Below, piece after piece: positions 1-6,806 of a stretch of DNA of 16,153 bases. Location of the stretch: the NCBI GenBank assembly GCA_964421575.1, contig CAYQXI010000108.1, positions 1 through 16,153 of the forward strand, given 5' to 3'. This DNA comes from JAAOZN01 sp964421575 (lineage in GTDB: Archaea > Thermoproteota > Nitrososphaeria > Nitrososphaerales > JAAOZN01). A program made the translations under genes and the position numbers. The notes below the pieces were generated by a model, which saw only the letters and a list, made by a program, of their open reading frames with translations, did not search any database and had not been told where the DNA came from. Positions within the stretch are counted from its first letter, which is position 1. Each line of letters starts with the position of its first letter.

Positions 1-2
1 CT

Positions 3-71
3 TTCGACGCATATAAGCTCGCAAAGCAGTTCAATAAAGTGGTAGAGGAAACTGGGAAGACGCCTTGGTGA
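3..71 (+). CDS. C-terminal end of an unrecognised gene (partial)
   Basis: The only frame open from the window edge ends in TGA at 69-71 and encodes the last 22 residues of a protein. They look like an amphipathic helix rich in Lys, Ala and Glu, ending in GKTPW. The family cannot be named from so short a piece. It is on the same strand as the VIT1-type gene that follows, but a 142-base gap with a TATA box separates them, so they are probably not one transcript. Confidence 0.4.
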   Translation, partial: FDAYKLAKQFNKVVEETGKTPW

Positions 72-134
72 AACAGTTTCCACCCAACTTTTAACACATC
101 CCATAGGCTATAGCTCGGCTCTGCTCGATAATCT

Positions 135-142
135 TTTATAAA
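135..142 (+). promoter_or_regulatory. TATA box of the ferritin/VIT1 gene
   Basis: TTTATAAA is a close match to the archaeal TATA box. Initiation about 26 nt downstream, near 165, would give a leader of roughly 50 nt that includes the GGAGG at 205-209. This is inferred from sequence alone. Confidence 0.5.
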
Positions 143-213
143 GTTCCAATATGAGCCACTATTATGCCTGCTCTTAGGGGTCAGATGGTAAGAGACTTTC
201 GACTGGAGGGGTA

Positions 214-1101
214 GTGGTTACCTTGCCTACAGATATGTTCAAACGCTTTTGTGAAGATGAATATGCTGATTACCAACTCTACATCGAGTTAGCGAAGCGT
301 GAAAAAGATGTTGGTAGAAAGAGGATATTGGAGGAGCTGGCCAAAGCAGAGAAGGAGCACTACATATTCTGGAGTAGACTTGCTGGGAGCTACACACCTA
401 AAGTAAGTAAAGCAGCCGTATATCGAATGATCATACTCAGGCTGCTGATGGGGCTAACCTTCACTCTTAAGTTTCTTGAGAGGCATGAGAAGCAGGCTAT
501 AGAGGGCTACAAGCGGGTCTCAGAGGAACTCTCTGGCGAAGACAAGAGGGTTCTGCAGAAGATAATTGAGGATGAGGAGATGCATGAGAGGGCGTTTATG
601 AACCAGATCGATGAAAGGAGGGTAAGATACCTAGGCTTCATAGTTCTCGGTCTTGCTGACGCTATAGTTGAGATAACGGGTGTGCACGCTGGTTTCCTTG
701 GTGTAACAAGCTCAACACTCATAGCGGGTATAGCGGGGTTGGTGGTCGGCTTCGCAGCAGCGATATCGATGGGCTCAGCAGCCTACCTTCAGGCGAAGCA
801 GCAGATCTCAAGTAATCCCGCTTTCTCAGCCCTAGCTACTGCGATAGCGTATATTAGTGCAGTAGCCCTTTTGGCATCCCCCTACTTTGTAACTGAAGTC
901 ATGATTCTTGCGTTCGGAGGCTCTTTAGCTCTAGCGGTTCTGCTGATCTTTTTCTTCACATTATACGGTTCGGTGGTTGGGGAGAGGAGTTTTCCGAAGG
1001 AGTTCGCCGAGAGCATAGCTTTAACCTTTGGCACGGCTCTGGCTACCTTCCTCTTCGGAGACTTTATAGGTAGGGTCTTCGGGATACACCCAGCCTTCTA
1101 G
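214..1101 (+). CDS. Ferritin-like domain fused to VIT1/CCC1-type metal transporter
   Basis: Predicted inner-membrane Fe(II)/Mn(II) transporter with a cytoplasmic di-iron domain. Residues 8-130 form a ferritin/rubrerythrin-like four-helix bundle. It has two ExxH motifs (E46-H49 and E121-H124) and further acidic and Tyr positions (E17, E92, Y99), as expected for a di-metal site. Residues 137-295 are hydrophobic and resemble VIT1/CCC1, with an LGLADAIVE start to the first membrane helix and an AAISMGSAAYL segment. About five membrane helices are visible. The order of domains resembles the bacterial MbfA-type proteins, which are known as iron exporters. The start is GTG at 214 behind GGAGG (205-209); an ATG at 235 is a weaker alternative. 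It lies just before the Fe-S assembly genes, so a role in iron homeostasis is plausible, but the direction of transport cannot be seen. Confidence 0.85.
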   Translation: MVTLPTDMFKRFCEDEYADYQLYIELAKREKDVGRKRILEELAKAEKEHYIFWSRLAGSYTPKVSKAAVYRMIILRLLMGLTFTLKFLERHEKQAIEGYKRVSEELSGEDKRVLQKIIEDEEMHERAFMNQIDERRVRYLGFIVLGLADAIVEITGVHAGFLGVTSSTLIAGIAGLVVGFAAAISMGSAAYLQAKQQISSNPAFSALATAIAYISAVALLASPYFVTEVMILAFGGSLALAVLLIFFFTLYGSVVGERSFPKEFAESIALTFGTALATFLFGDFIGRVFGIHPAF

Positions 1102-1104
1102 CAA

Positions 1105-1112
1105 ACTATAAG
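1105..1112 (+). promoter_or_regulatory. Possible TATA box of the Fe-S assembly pair
   Basis: ACTATAAG lies just after the stop codon of the preceding gene. Initiation near 1136 would leave a leader of about 12 nt before the ATG at 1148. The match is moderate. Confidence 0.3.
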
Positions 1113-1147
1113 TTCAGATTACGCGCAATAAGGAGTTGATGGTGTAG

Positions 1148-2305
1148 ATGATCTACTTAGATAATGCTGAGACAACACCTGTTGATTCTGAGGTTGCGAA
1201 GATCGTGTTAGAGTATATGGTCGAGAAGTTCGGTCTACCCGGTGGGGAGTTTGGGCATAGTCTGCAGGAGGAGGCGGCAGAAGCGGTTGAGAAGGCTCGG
1301 GAGGTTATAGCGGCTAAAATAGGTGCCAAGCCGAGTGAGATAGTGTTTACTTCTGGTGCGACTGAAAGCAACAACCTAGCGGTTAAAGGCGTCGCCTACC
1401 ATCCCCTATATAAGAAGAGGAAGGTTGTGACATCCGCTATAGAGCATAAGTCGGTTTTGGATACTGCTCTTAACCTCAGAAGGCTTGGCTATGAGGTTGA
1501 GGTTATACCAGTTGATTCAGAGGGGTTTGTGAAGATGGATAGGCTTGAAGCCAGCTTAGATGGGGCTGCTTTAGCATCCATTCAGCACGCTAACCAAGAG
1601 ATAGGTACTCTTCAAGACATTAAGGTGATTGGTGAGTTGTGTAGGGAGAGGGGTGTGCTCTTTCATACCGATGCTGCTCAATCTTTTGCTAAAGAGCATA
1701 TAGACGTTGAGGCTATGAACATAGACCTTATGTCGATAACCTCTCACCTTATTCATGGGCCGAAGGGTGTAGGTGCGCTCTATGTGCGTGAGGGAGTTGA
1801 GCTGCAACCGCTGATCGAGGGTGATGGTAGGGAAAGGGGGCTAAGGGCTGGGAGCCAGAATGTGCCCGGAATAGTCGGTTTCGCTGAAGCAGTTAAGAGA
1901 ACTTCGCCTGAGGACGCGGTTAAGATGCGTAGGCTAAGGGATAGGTTGATCGATAGCCTCCTGCAGATAGAGGACTCGAAGCTGAATGGCCCTAGGGGTG
2001 AGAGGAGAGTATGCCACATCGTCAACGTAACCTTTAGGTATGTGGAGGGCGAAGCCGTTCTTCTACAGGCTGAGATGCAGGGGTTGATCTGTAATACTGG
2101 TTCAGCTTGCTACAGCCAGCGGCTTGAGCCGAGCCACGTTATAACGGCTATAGGCGGTACGCACGAGGAGGCGCATGGCTCTATGAGGCTCAGCCTTTCT
2201 AGGATGACTACGCAAGAGGAGGTTGATGCTGCTGCTGAGATTTTGGCTAATGTGGTCGCTAGGCTTAGATCGTTCAGCCCGCTCGCTAGGAGGAGAGTAG
2301 GTTGA
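1148..2305 (+). CDS. iscS: IscS/NifS-type cysteine desulfurase lacking the PLP lysine
   Basis: Class V aminotransferase fold of the IscS/NifS group, which normally releases sulfur from cysteine for Fe-S cluster assembly. Full length (385 residues). Seen in order: DNAETTP (5-11), TSGATESNN (68-76), AIEHKSV with His100, NQEIGTLQ (149-156), DAAQ with Asp175 and Gln178, GPKGVGALYV (204-213), ERGLRAG (229-235), and the persulfide loop GSACYS with Cys321 followed by LEPSHV. The striking point is residue 201. The usual Ser-x-His-Lys, whose Lys forms the Schiff base with PLP, reads S-H-Leu (codon CTT, 1748-1750). Lys to Leu needs at least two base changes, so a simple sequencing error is unlikely. 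A lysine-less IscS is known from Archaeoglobus fulgidus, where Asp takes this place. It is followed by an IscU gene, so a role in cluster assembly remains likely, but classical desulfurase chemistry is doubtful. Confidence 0.9.
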   Translation: MIYLDNAETTPVDSEVAKIVLEYMVEKFGLPGGEFGHSLQEEAAEAVEKAREVIAAKIGAKPSEIVFTSGATESNNLAVKGVAYHPLYKKRKVVTSAIEHKSVLDTALNLRRLGYEVEVIPVDSEGFVKMDRLEASLDGAALASIQHANQEIGTLQDIKVIGELCRERGVLFHTDAAQSFAKEHIDVEAMNIDLMSITSHLIHGPKGVGALYVREGVELQPLIEGDGRERGLRAGSQNVPGIVGFAEAVKRTSPEDAVKMRRLRDRLIDSLLQIEDSKLNGPRGERRVCHIVNVTFRYVEGEAVLLQAEMQGLICNTGSACYSQRLEPSHVITAIGGTHEEAHGSMRLSLSRMTTQEEVDAAAEILANVVARLRSFSPLARRRVG

Positions 2306-2360
2306 GGGGAAAGGGTCTTATGTGGGCTGATGGATATTTAGATTTAGAGGGTGAGTTTGG

Positions 2361-3023
2361 TTGAGCAAACCAGACGCATCCATACAGCGAAGAATAGGTT
2401 ATAGTGAGAAGGTCATCGATCACTTCACCAACCCTAGGAATGTAGGTAGGCTCGAGGACGCTGATGTAACCGCGAAGGTGGGGAGTGTGGCTTGCGGAGA
2501 CTTGATCAAGCTCTATCTTAAGATAGATGAGAAGACAGAGCGGATAGAGAAGATAACGTTCGAATCCTATGGTTGCGCAGCCAACATAGCGACCTCCTCG
2601 ATGCTCACCGAGCTCGCTAAGGGTAAGACGCTTGAGGAGGCTAGGAAGATCACATTCAAGGATATTGCTGAGGAGCTCGGTGGGCTGCCTAAGACCAAGT
2701 TGCACTGCGCTGTGCTATCTAAAGCTGGGTTGGATGCTGCGATCTCAAAGTACTATGCTATGAAGGGGAAGACGAAGGTAGATGACACACTCGTCAAACT
2801 ACTCCTTAGGGGCGTGTTAGACCCGATAACAGGCGTAGACGTAATATCTGGCAAGACGGTTGAGAGCATATCGGTACAAGACCACGAAGTAACCATAGGT
2901 TTGAGGGTCGATGAGAAGAGCCAGATCGCGAAGGAGCTCGAAAACGACATAAAAGAGGCATTCGAAGGGCTACCCGTCAACCTCAAAATAGTATTCAAAG
3001 GCAGCGGAGGCACAAATGAATAA
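2361..3023 (+). CDS. iscU: IscU scaffold fused to a MIP18/DUF59-like domain
   Basis: Fe-S cluster scaffold that should receive sulfur from the adjacent IscS. Residues 12-132 match the IscU/NifU N-terminal family. The three cluster-binding cysteines (C45, C72, C116) and the Asp next to the first (CGD, D47) are all kept. The exact LPPVK chaperone motif of bacterial IscU is absent; LPKTK stands just before C116. Residues 140-212 form a second domain with the LLRGVLDPITGVDVI start typical of DUF59/MIP18 (SufT-like and Mrp N-terminal) domains. That domain lacks the cysteine often seen in this family. IscU proteins usually end near residue 130, so the extra 80 residues are a real extension. The start is TTG at 2361, about 6 nt after GAGGGTGAG (2346-2354). 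The gene begins 55 bases after iscS and is probably cotranscribed with it. Confidence 0.88.
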   Translation: MSKPDASIQRRIGYSEKVIDHFTNPRNVGRLEDADVTAKVGSVACGDLIKLYLKIDEKTERIEKITFESYGCAANIATSSMLTELAKGKTLEEARKITFKDIAEELGGLPKTKLHCAVLSKAGLDAAISKYYAMKGKTKVDDTLVKLLLRGVLDPITGVDVISGKTVESISVQDHEVTIGLRVDEKSQIAKELENDIKEAFEGLPVNLKIVFKGSGGTNE

Positions 3024-3073
3024 ACAAACACGCCATCAAATAACGTGGAACGAACAATTATTGCAAATCCGCT

Positions 3074-3676
3074 TTATGATAATGTTTTGATAGTCGCAAT
3101 ATGTCTCCTCTTTTGCCTACTTCTGTAAATTACGCTAGTTATGCTGGCTACTATGGCAGCAATAATTACCGCATATATTTCCCAAGCTGGCTGCGTTTGT
3201 TTTGTTGCTGTGGCAGTTAGCTTACCTTGCTTTACTGATGGTGTTATTGCGTTTCCTTCGTCGTCGTCCATCTTGATGATCATTAGATTGATGGCTGTTT
3301 CGCCCACTTTAACAGCTTTGAGTTTAAGGGTAGCTAAGTTGATGTTGTTTGCTCCTGCCTTTACTTGATCCTCTAGGTCGACCGCTTTTAGTGACGCTGT
3401 ATCGCCTTCGACAGAGCTGTTTGTAAGCTTTGCCCATTGAGGGAATTTCACATCGACTATCTTAGCTACCTTTGGATCTTCTACGAAAACCGATATTTCA
3501 TAGCCAGCTAAGCCGTTTGGTGCTGTGTTGAGGGTGATATGTAGCTCAAACTCCTCTTCTACGCCGACGGATGGTGAAGTGATGGACACCTCTTCTGGGG
3601 CGTATGAGGTGTTTATGAGTAGAAGCAGTAGTAGTGTAGAAAGTGGTATTGAGGCTATTAGGTTTGGGGTGCTCAG
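3074..3676 (-). CDS. Membrane-anchored cohesin-like surface protein, probable CTG start
   Basis: From the CTG at 3676-3674 the product is 200 residues. Residues 1-26 are a signal peptide with a run of six leucines ending near SYA. Residues 30-158 are a cohesin/CBM-like beta-sandwich. A membrane helix spans about 167-184, followed by a basic cytoplasmic tail (RSRQKRRH). The sandwich is clearly paralogous to the cohesin-like domain of the preceding gene: both have APNGL-x-G-[FY]-E, a DP-x-VA-like step, AVD, DDD-x-GN-x-I and VKQGK. No ATG, GTG or TTG exists between the upstream in-frame stop (3698-3700) and a GTG at 3589, and starting at that GTG would remove the whole signal peptide. CTG has GGAGGG (3688-3683) exactly 6 nt before it. 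The gene follows the nuclease/dockerin gene by one base, so translational coupling is likely. Predicted role: cell-surface anchor for a dockerin partner. Confidence 0.75.
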   Translation of the reverse strand: MSTPNLIASIPLSTLLLLLLINTSYAPEEVSITSPSVGVEEEFELHITLNTAPNGLAGYEISVFVEDPKVAKIVDVKFPQWAKLTNSSVEGDTASLKAVDLEDQVKAGANNINLATLKLKAVKVGETAINLMIIKMDDDEGNAITPSVKQGKLTATATKQTQPAWEIYAVIIAAIVASITSVIYRSRQKRRHIATIKTLS

Positions 3677-3677
3677 C

Positions 3678-5393
3678 CTAAACCCTCCTGAAAAGCCTTA
3701 CGATGTCGTCGAAGTCAAACCTACCGTTGCCGTTGAAGTCTGTGAATGAAGGACCCCAGTTCGCCTCAATAAACTCCTTATGCTTAAAGAGTAACACTAC
3801 ATCAGCGAAGTCTAGTCTACCATTACCATTCAAATCCTCGAATAACCCGTCCCCATCGATGTCCTTCGGCTCGCGCTGACCTGGTAAAGGTTTAGGTGAT
3901 GTGACCACCACTATCTTGCCCTGCTTAACCTCAGCAGCAATCGGGTTGCCGAAGTCGTCATCCAACGCCTTAACCTCAACCCTAACCGCTGATTCACCAC
4001 TAGACACACCCTCGATAAACAAGACCGCTAACACACACCTACTATCACCAGGCTTAACGATGTTCCTAATATCAACAGCTCTGATCGATACGGTCGACGA
4101 AGGCACGGTAGACGATTCGTTTAAACCGAAGCTTGGGAACTCAACTCTCTTAATTAGGGCAACCGATGGATCGACCGACACGCCCAGCTCAAACCCCGAT
4201 AGCCCATTAGGCGCTTCAGAGAGCCATATAGGGACCCTAGCTTCACGGCGAATGACCGCCCCAGCCACACCTAATTCAAGCTTTATAGCTTGTGTTACAG
4301 CCTCCTTACCTACAACTGTTACAGTTTTGATTATCTCTCCTGGTGTGATGGTAGTTGTGACAATCAGCGTTACTGTGGTTGGGATAGCTGTTGCAGTAAC
4401 CGTTTGTGTCAAAGTAGCTGTGGTGGTTTTGGTGATAGTGGTTGGCGGCATTGTTAGAGTGTAGATTATTGTTGTGGGGGGAGGTATTACGGTTGTTGTA
4501 GTAGTTCGAGTTACTGTATAGGTTATAGTCGTCGGTTGAGTGATAGTCTGGGTGAGGGTGGTTGTGACGGTTTTTGTGATTGTTGCTGGTGGTGGGGTTG
4601 TGGTGTAGGTGACTGTGGTGGTTGTGGGAGGAGGTGTTACAGTAGTTGTTATGGTTCGAGTTACTGTAGTTGTGACTGGTTGTGTGACTGTTTCTGTGGT
4701 AGTTGTCGTCCTTGTTTCGGTCACAGTTTTTGTTGTCGTCACTGGTTGAGTAACGGTTACTGTGGTGGTAACCGTCGTTGGCTGAATTACTGTGGTTGTG
4801 ACGGTTTTGGTTAAGGTTGCTGTTACGGTGGTCGGTTGAGTAACTGTAGTTGTGGCGGTAGTTGTCAATGTAGCTGTTACCGTTTGGGTTACTGTGGTTG
4901 TGATCGTTTTAGTCACGGTAACGGTTGTAGTCGCTTCCCATTCTATGGGATAGTGTACGTAGAGGCTCCAAGTGTATGGGTTGAACTCGTTGGAGTAGTC
5001 TGAGATCTTAACGTAACCGTAGACTACGAGCCAATGGTTCACATTCATAAGGTGTGTGGAGTTATGCCTCACATAAGCCAAACATATGATCCTATTATAG
5101 CTGTCCATAACGTAAAGGTCGTCAACGTCTAGATACACCTTCTTGTTCAAGACTAGATTCTTTAAGGCGTTTGTAGCTTCGGTGTACCCAGCTTCACCTC
5201 TCTCAGGAGCATCTACATCAGCCAGCCTAACCCTACCGACGGGGAAGGCGTCGAACGTATCACCATCCACCACACGATACACAGAAGCAGTAGCATCGAC
5301 CTCAAAAGGAGATGAGTAAACAGAGGGTAGATAGTAAAAGAAGGTGAGCAGAAGAATGGGCATGACGACCACGAACCCTCTTACTAACCTCAT
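3678..5393 (-). CDS. Secreted thermonuclease-like protein with cohesin-like and dockerin domains
   Basis: Predicted extracellular nuclease, 571 residues. Residues 1-27 are a signal peptide. Residues 36-148 form a staphylococcal nuclease-like domain. VVDGDT (Asp43), Arg56, Asp61 and Glu64 have the spacing of the S. aureus nuclease residues R35/D40/E43, and Arg101 in DSYNR fits R87, so activity is plausible. Residues 155-360 are a Thr/Val/Pro-rich linker, probably glycosylated. Residues 368-498 are a cohesin-like sandwich paralogous to the next gene. Residues 510-571 are a dockerin with two calcium loops (DLNGNGRLDFAD and DFNGNGRFDFDD) that have Asp/Asn at loop positions 1, 3, 5, 9 and 12, preceded by the archaeal-type DIDGDGLFED. 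GGAG directly abuts the ATG used; ATG at residue 11 is an alternative. The first gene of a two-gene unit, it could dock to its membrane-bound paralogue or self-assemble. Which partners bind is inference. Confidence 0.85.
   Translation of the reverse strand: MRLVRGFVVVMPILLLTFFYYLPSVYSSPFEVDATASVYRVVDGDTFDAFPVGRVRLADVDAPERGEAGYTEATNALKNLVLNKKVYLDVDDLYVMDSYNRIICLAYVRHNSTHLMNVNHWLVVYGYVKISDYSNEFNPYTWSLYVHYPIEWEATTTVTVTKTITTTVTQTVTATLTTTATTTVTQPTTVTATLTKTVTTTVIQPTTVTTTVTVTQPVTTTKTVTETRTTTTTETVTQPVTTTVTRTITTTVTPPPTTTTVTYTTTPPPATITKTVTTTLTQTITQPTTITYTVTRTTTTTVIPPPTTIIYTLTMPPTTITKTTTATLTQTVTATAIPTTVTLIVTTTITPGEIIKTVTVVGKEAVTQAIKLELGVAGAVIRREARVPIWLSEAPNGLSGFELGVSVDPSVALIKRVEFPSFGLNESSTVPSSTVSIRAVDIRNIVKPGDSRCVLAVLFIEGVSSGESAVRVEVKALDDDFGNPIAAEVKQGKIVVVTSPKPLPGQREPKDIDGDGLFEDLNGNGRLDFADVVLLFKHKEFIEANWGPSFTDFNGNGRFDFDDIVRLFRRV
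3683..3688 (-). promoter_or_regulatory. Ribosome binding site that selects a CTG start
   Basis: GGAGGG on the minus strand, spaced 6 nt from the CTG at 3676-3674 and overlapping the last codons of the preceding gene. It is a strong Shine-Dalgarno match at ideal spacing. No canonical start codon lies within reach, which is the main argument for CTG initiation. Confidence 0.6.
4314..4931 (-). repeat. Low-complexity Thr-rich linker repeats (coding)
   Basis: About 206 codons of degenerate units such as TTTVT-x-T, TQPTTVT and TPPPTT. The nucleotide repeats are imperfect, so the array is old rather than freshly amplified. Linkers like this are common between domains of archaeal surface proteins and are usually O-glycosylated. 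Short-read assemblies can collapse such tracts, so the true length may differ. Confidence 0.85.
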
Positions 5394-5584
5394 CTCCTAC
5401 TACACGCTTACACCTAACAATACCAACCAATTCATAATAAACTTAACGTAGGCAGAGGCTTCTGCTAAGACTTCTCTAACCTCTGCTTTCTAACCCCCTC
5501 TAAGGCAAACTTGAGGGCTCCAGAGCTCTAACGCTCTTTTTGCTTTCTTCGTTCACATAAACATAATCGTGGAAAATATTTCTG
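5394..5584. other. Intergenic region between proC and the nuclease gene
   Basis: 191 bases without a gene. It holds the minus-strand promoter of the nuclease gene and an inverted repeat, GCAGAGG (5452-5458) with CCTCTGC (5480-5486), just upstream of that TATA box. It also holds a small hairpin, AGAGC/GCTCT (5522-5537), followed by five T on the plus strand. The inverted repeat could be an operator or an end-of-transcript hairpin for proC. No coding potential or RNA gene was seen. Confidence 0.5.
5434..5443 (-). promoter_or_regulatory. TATA box of the nuclease/cohesin operon
   Basis: GTTTATTATG on the minus strand. Its centre is about 45 nt before the ATG at 5393, so initiation near 5411 would give a leader of under 20 nt. 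Confidence 0.45.
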
Positions 5585-6382
5585 CTATTGACCGCTTATC
5601 TCCTTTGATATCTCAGCCGCTCTTCTTGTCGCAGCCTCCACAGCCCTTATGAAGGCAGCTCTAACACCAGCCTCCTCAAGCGTCAAGAGCCCCTCGATTG
5701 TGGTGCCTGCTGGTGTTGCCACCTTCTTTCTGAGCTCAGCTGGGTCCTGCTTGGTTTCTATGACCATCTTGGCAGCCCCATAGACCACCCAAGACGCTAG
5801 TTGGAGAGCCTTATCATACGGTATACCCATCTTTAAGCCTCCTTCAGCCAGAGCCTCTATTACTAGGTAGATGTATGCTGGTCCGCTCCCGCTTAAGCCT
5901 GTTACGGCATCCACCAACGCCTCATCAACGACAAGAGTAGAGCCTATGCTGCTGAAGAGCTTCTCAGCCACTTTAAGATCTTCTTCAGATGCTCTAGCGC
6001 TTGGTGTGAGGGTTGTGATCGCCGCTTTAACTGTGGCTGCTATGTTGGGCATGGCTCTTATGAATCTAGCCTCTGGAGCCTCTTTCTCTAAGTAGCTCAG
6101 CGTAACACCAGCCGCTATCGAGATTACGAGCTTACCCTCCACAAGATCCTTTATATCGTCTAAGAGGGGTTTCACGTCTTTGGGCTTGACCGCTATGATC
6201 ACTACGTCCGCGCCCTTGGCTGCTTCTCTGCTGTTAGCGTAGGTCTTTATGCCCTCCTTTCCAAGAAGACGCCTTCGCTCCTCAACCACCTCAGCGACTG
6301 AGACCTCGACGCCCTCTACTGCAGAGAAGCCCTTTGCTAAGGCTTCACCCATCGTGCCTCCGCCGAGAATGCTCACCTTCAA
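5585..6382 (-). CDS. proC: Pyrroline-5-carboxylate reductase
   Basis: Last step of proline synthesis: NAD(P)H-dependent reduction of 1-pyrroline-5-carboxylate to proline in the cytoplasm. The length (265 residues) is normal. Visible are the Rossmann nucleotide loop GGGTMGEAL (7-15), VVIIAVKP, RAMPNIAATV, the signature SGSGPAYIY (about 168-176) and ATPAGTTIEGL, equivalent to the usual SPGGTT segment with Ala for one Gly. The start is TTG at 6382, immediately after the TAG of the preceding small gene and about 5 nt behind AAGGTG. The two are therefore translationally adjacent and almost certainly in one transcript. No proA or proB homologue lies nearby. Confidence 0.95.
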   Translation of the reverse strand: MKVSILGGGTMGEALAKGFSAVEGVEVSVAEVVEERRRLLGKEGIKTYANSREAAKGADVVIIAVKPKDVKPLLDDIKDLVEGKLVISIAAGVTLSYLEKEAPEARFIRAMPNIAATVKAAITTLTPSARASEEDLKVAEKLFSSIGSTLVVDEALVDAVTGLSGSGPAYIYLVIEALAEGGLKMGIPYDKALQLASWVVYGAAKMVIETKQDPAELRKKVATPAGTTIEGLLTLEEAGVRAAFIRAVEAATRRAAEISKEISGQ

Positions 6383-6727
6383 CTAGACACCTTCTAAACT
6401 TCTCTTCAGAGTTATCGTGCCATCCTTTAGGTGCAGATCGTAGATCTCATTAACCTCGAATCTTATACCCAGCATCTCATACTCGGTTTCAGTCAGAAAC
6501 AGTATGATCTTAGGTGAGACCAGCTGAGGCATAGCGGGGAAGAGCCCCATAGATTGGAACTGGCTTATAATACTCTTAATCAACCTAGTCTCATCCTCCC
6601 TCCCATATATCCCGAACTGAGCCCTCGGTCTGACCTCAACGAGCTCGATCTGCTTCCCCGGCTGCCCAGTCTCCGGATCTGTTATAGATGAAATCCTATT
6701 CACCCTAACCTTCGTGTACTCAGCCAT
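6383..6727 (-). CDS. Small conserved archaeal protein of unknown function
   Basis: A soluble protein of about 114 residues from the ATG at 6727; a GTG at 6736 would add three residues. It starts MAEYTKVRVNRI, then has ITDPETGQPGKQIEL and a C-terminal part alternating short beta-like segments, with LFLTETEYEML and a basic end. No catalytic motif, membrane segment or metal-binding pattern is visible. Its size and make-up are compatible with small accessory proteins such as arcadin-1, encoded beside the archaeal actin crenactin in other TACK archaea, but I cannot confirm this and no crenactin gene is present here. It abuts proC with no gap. Confidence 0.7.
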   Translation of the reverse strand: MAEYTKVRVNRISSITDPETGQPGKQIELVEVRPRAQFGIYGREDETRLIKSIISQFQSMGLFPAMPQLVSPKIILFLTETEYEMLGIRFEVNEIYDLHLKDGTITLKRSLEGV

Positions 6728-6806
6728 ACCAACCACACCATAATCCCAACTAGCCTACACATTAACTTTACCACCACACAACATCTTCCCTAAGTAGATA
6801 TGCAGA

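Noticed and set aside
3676..3700. Possible single gene broken by a stop or frameshift between the nuclease and the membrane cohesin-like protein
   Set aside because: The first protein ends at a complete dockerin, as expected, and the second has its own ribosome binding site and signal peptide in a different frame.
3901..4464. Plus-strand open frame of 187 codons opposite the cohesin-like and linker region
   Set aside because: Shadow of the nuclease gene; no ribosome binding site, and the opposite strand has clear domains.
4536..4814. Plus-strand Cys/Gly-rich open frame of 92 codons
   Set aside because: It is the antisense of the Thr-rich linker; complements of ACN codons read as Gly, Cys and Ser. 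It has no independent coding signal.
4314..4931. CRISPR-like array of short repeats
   Set aside because: Units are degenerate, without regular spacers, and lie inside a continuous coding frame.
5522..5541. Plus-strand hairpin with T-run (terminator)
   Set aside because: No plus-strand gene ends there; both flanking genes are on the minus strand and the stem is only 5 bp.
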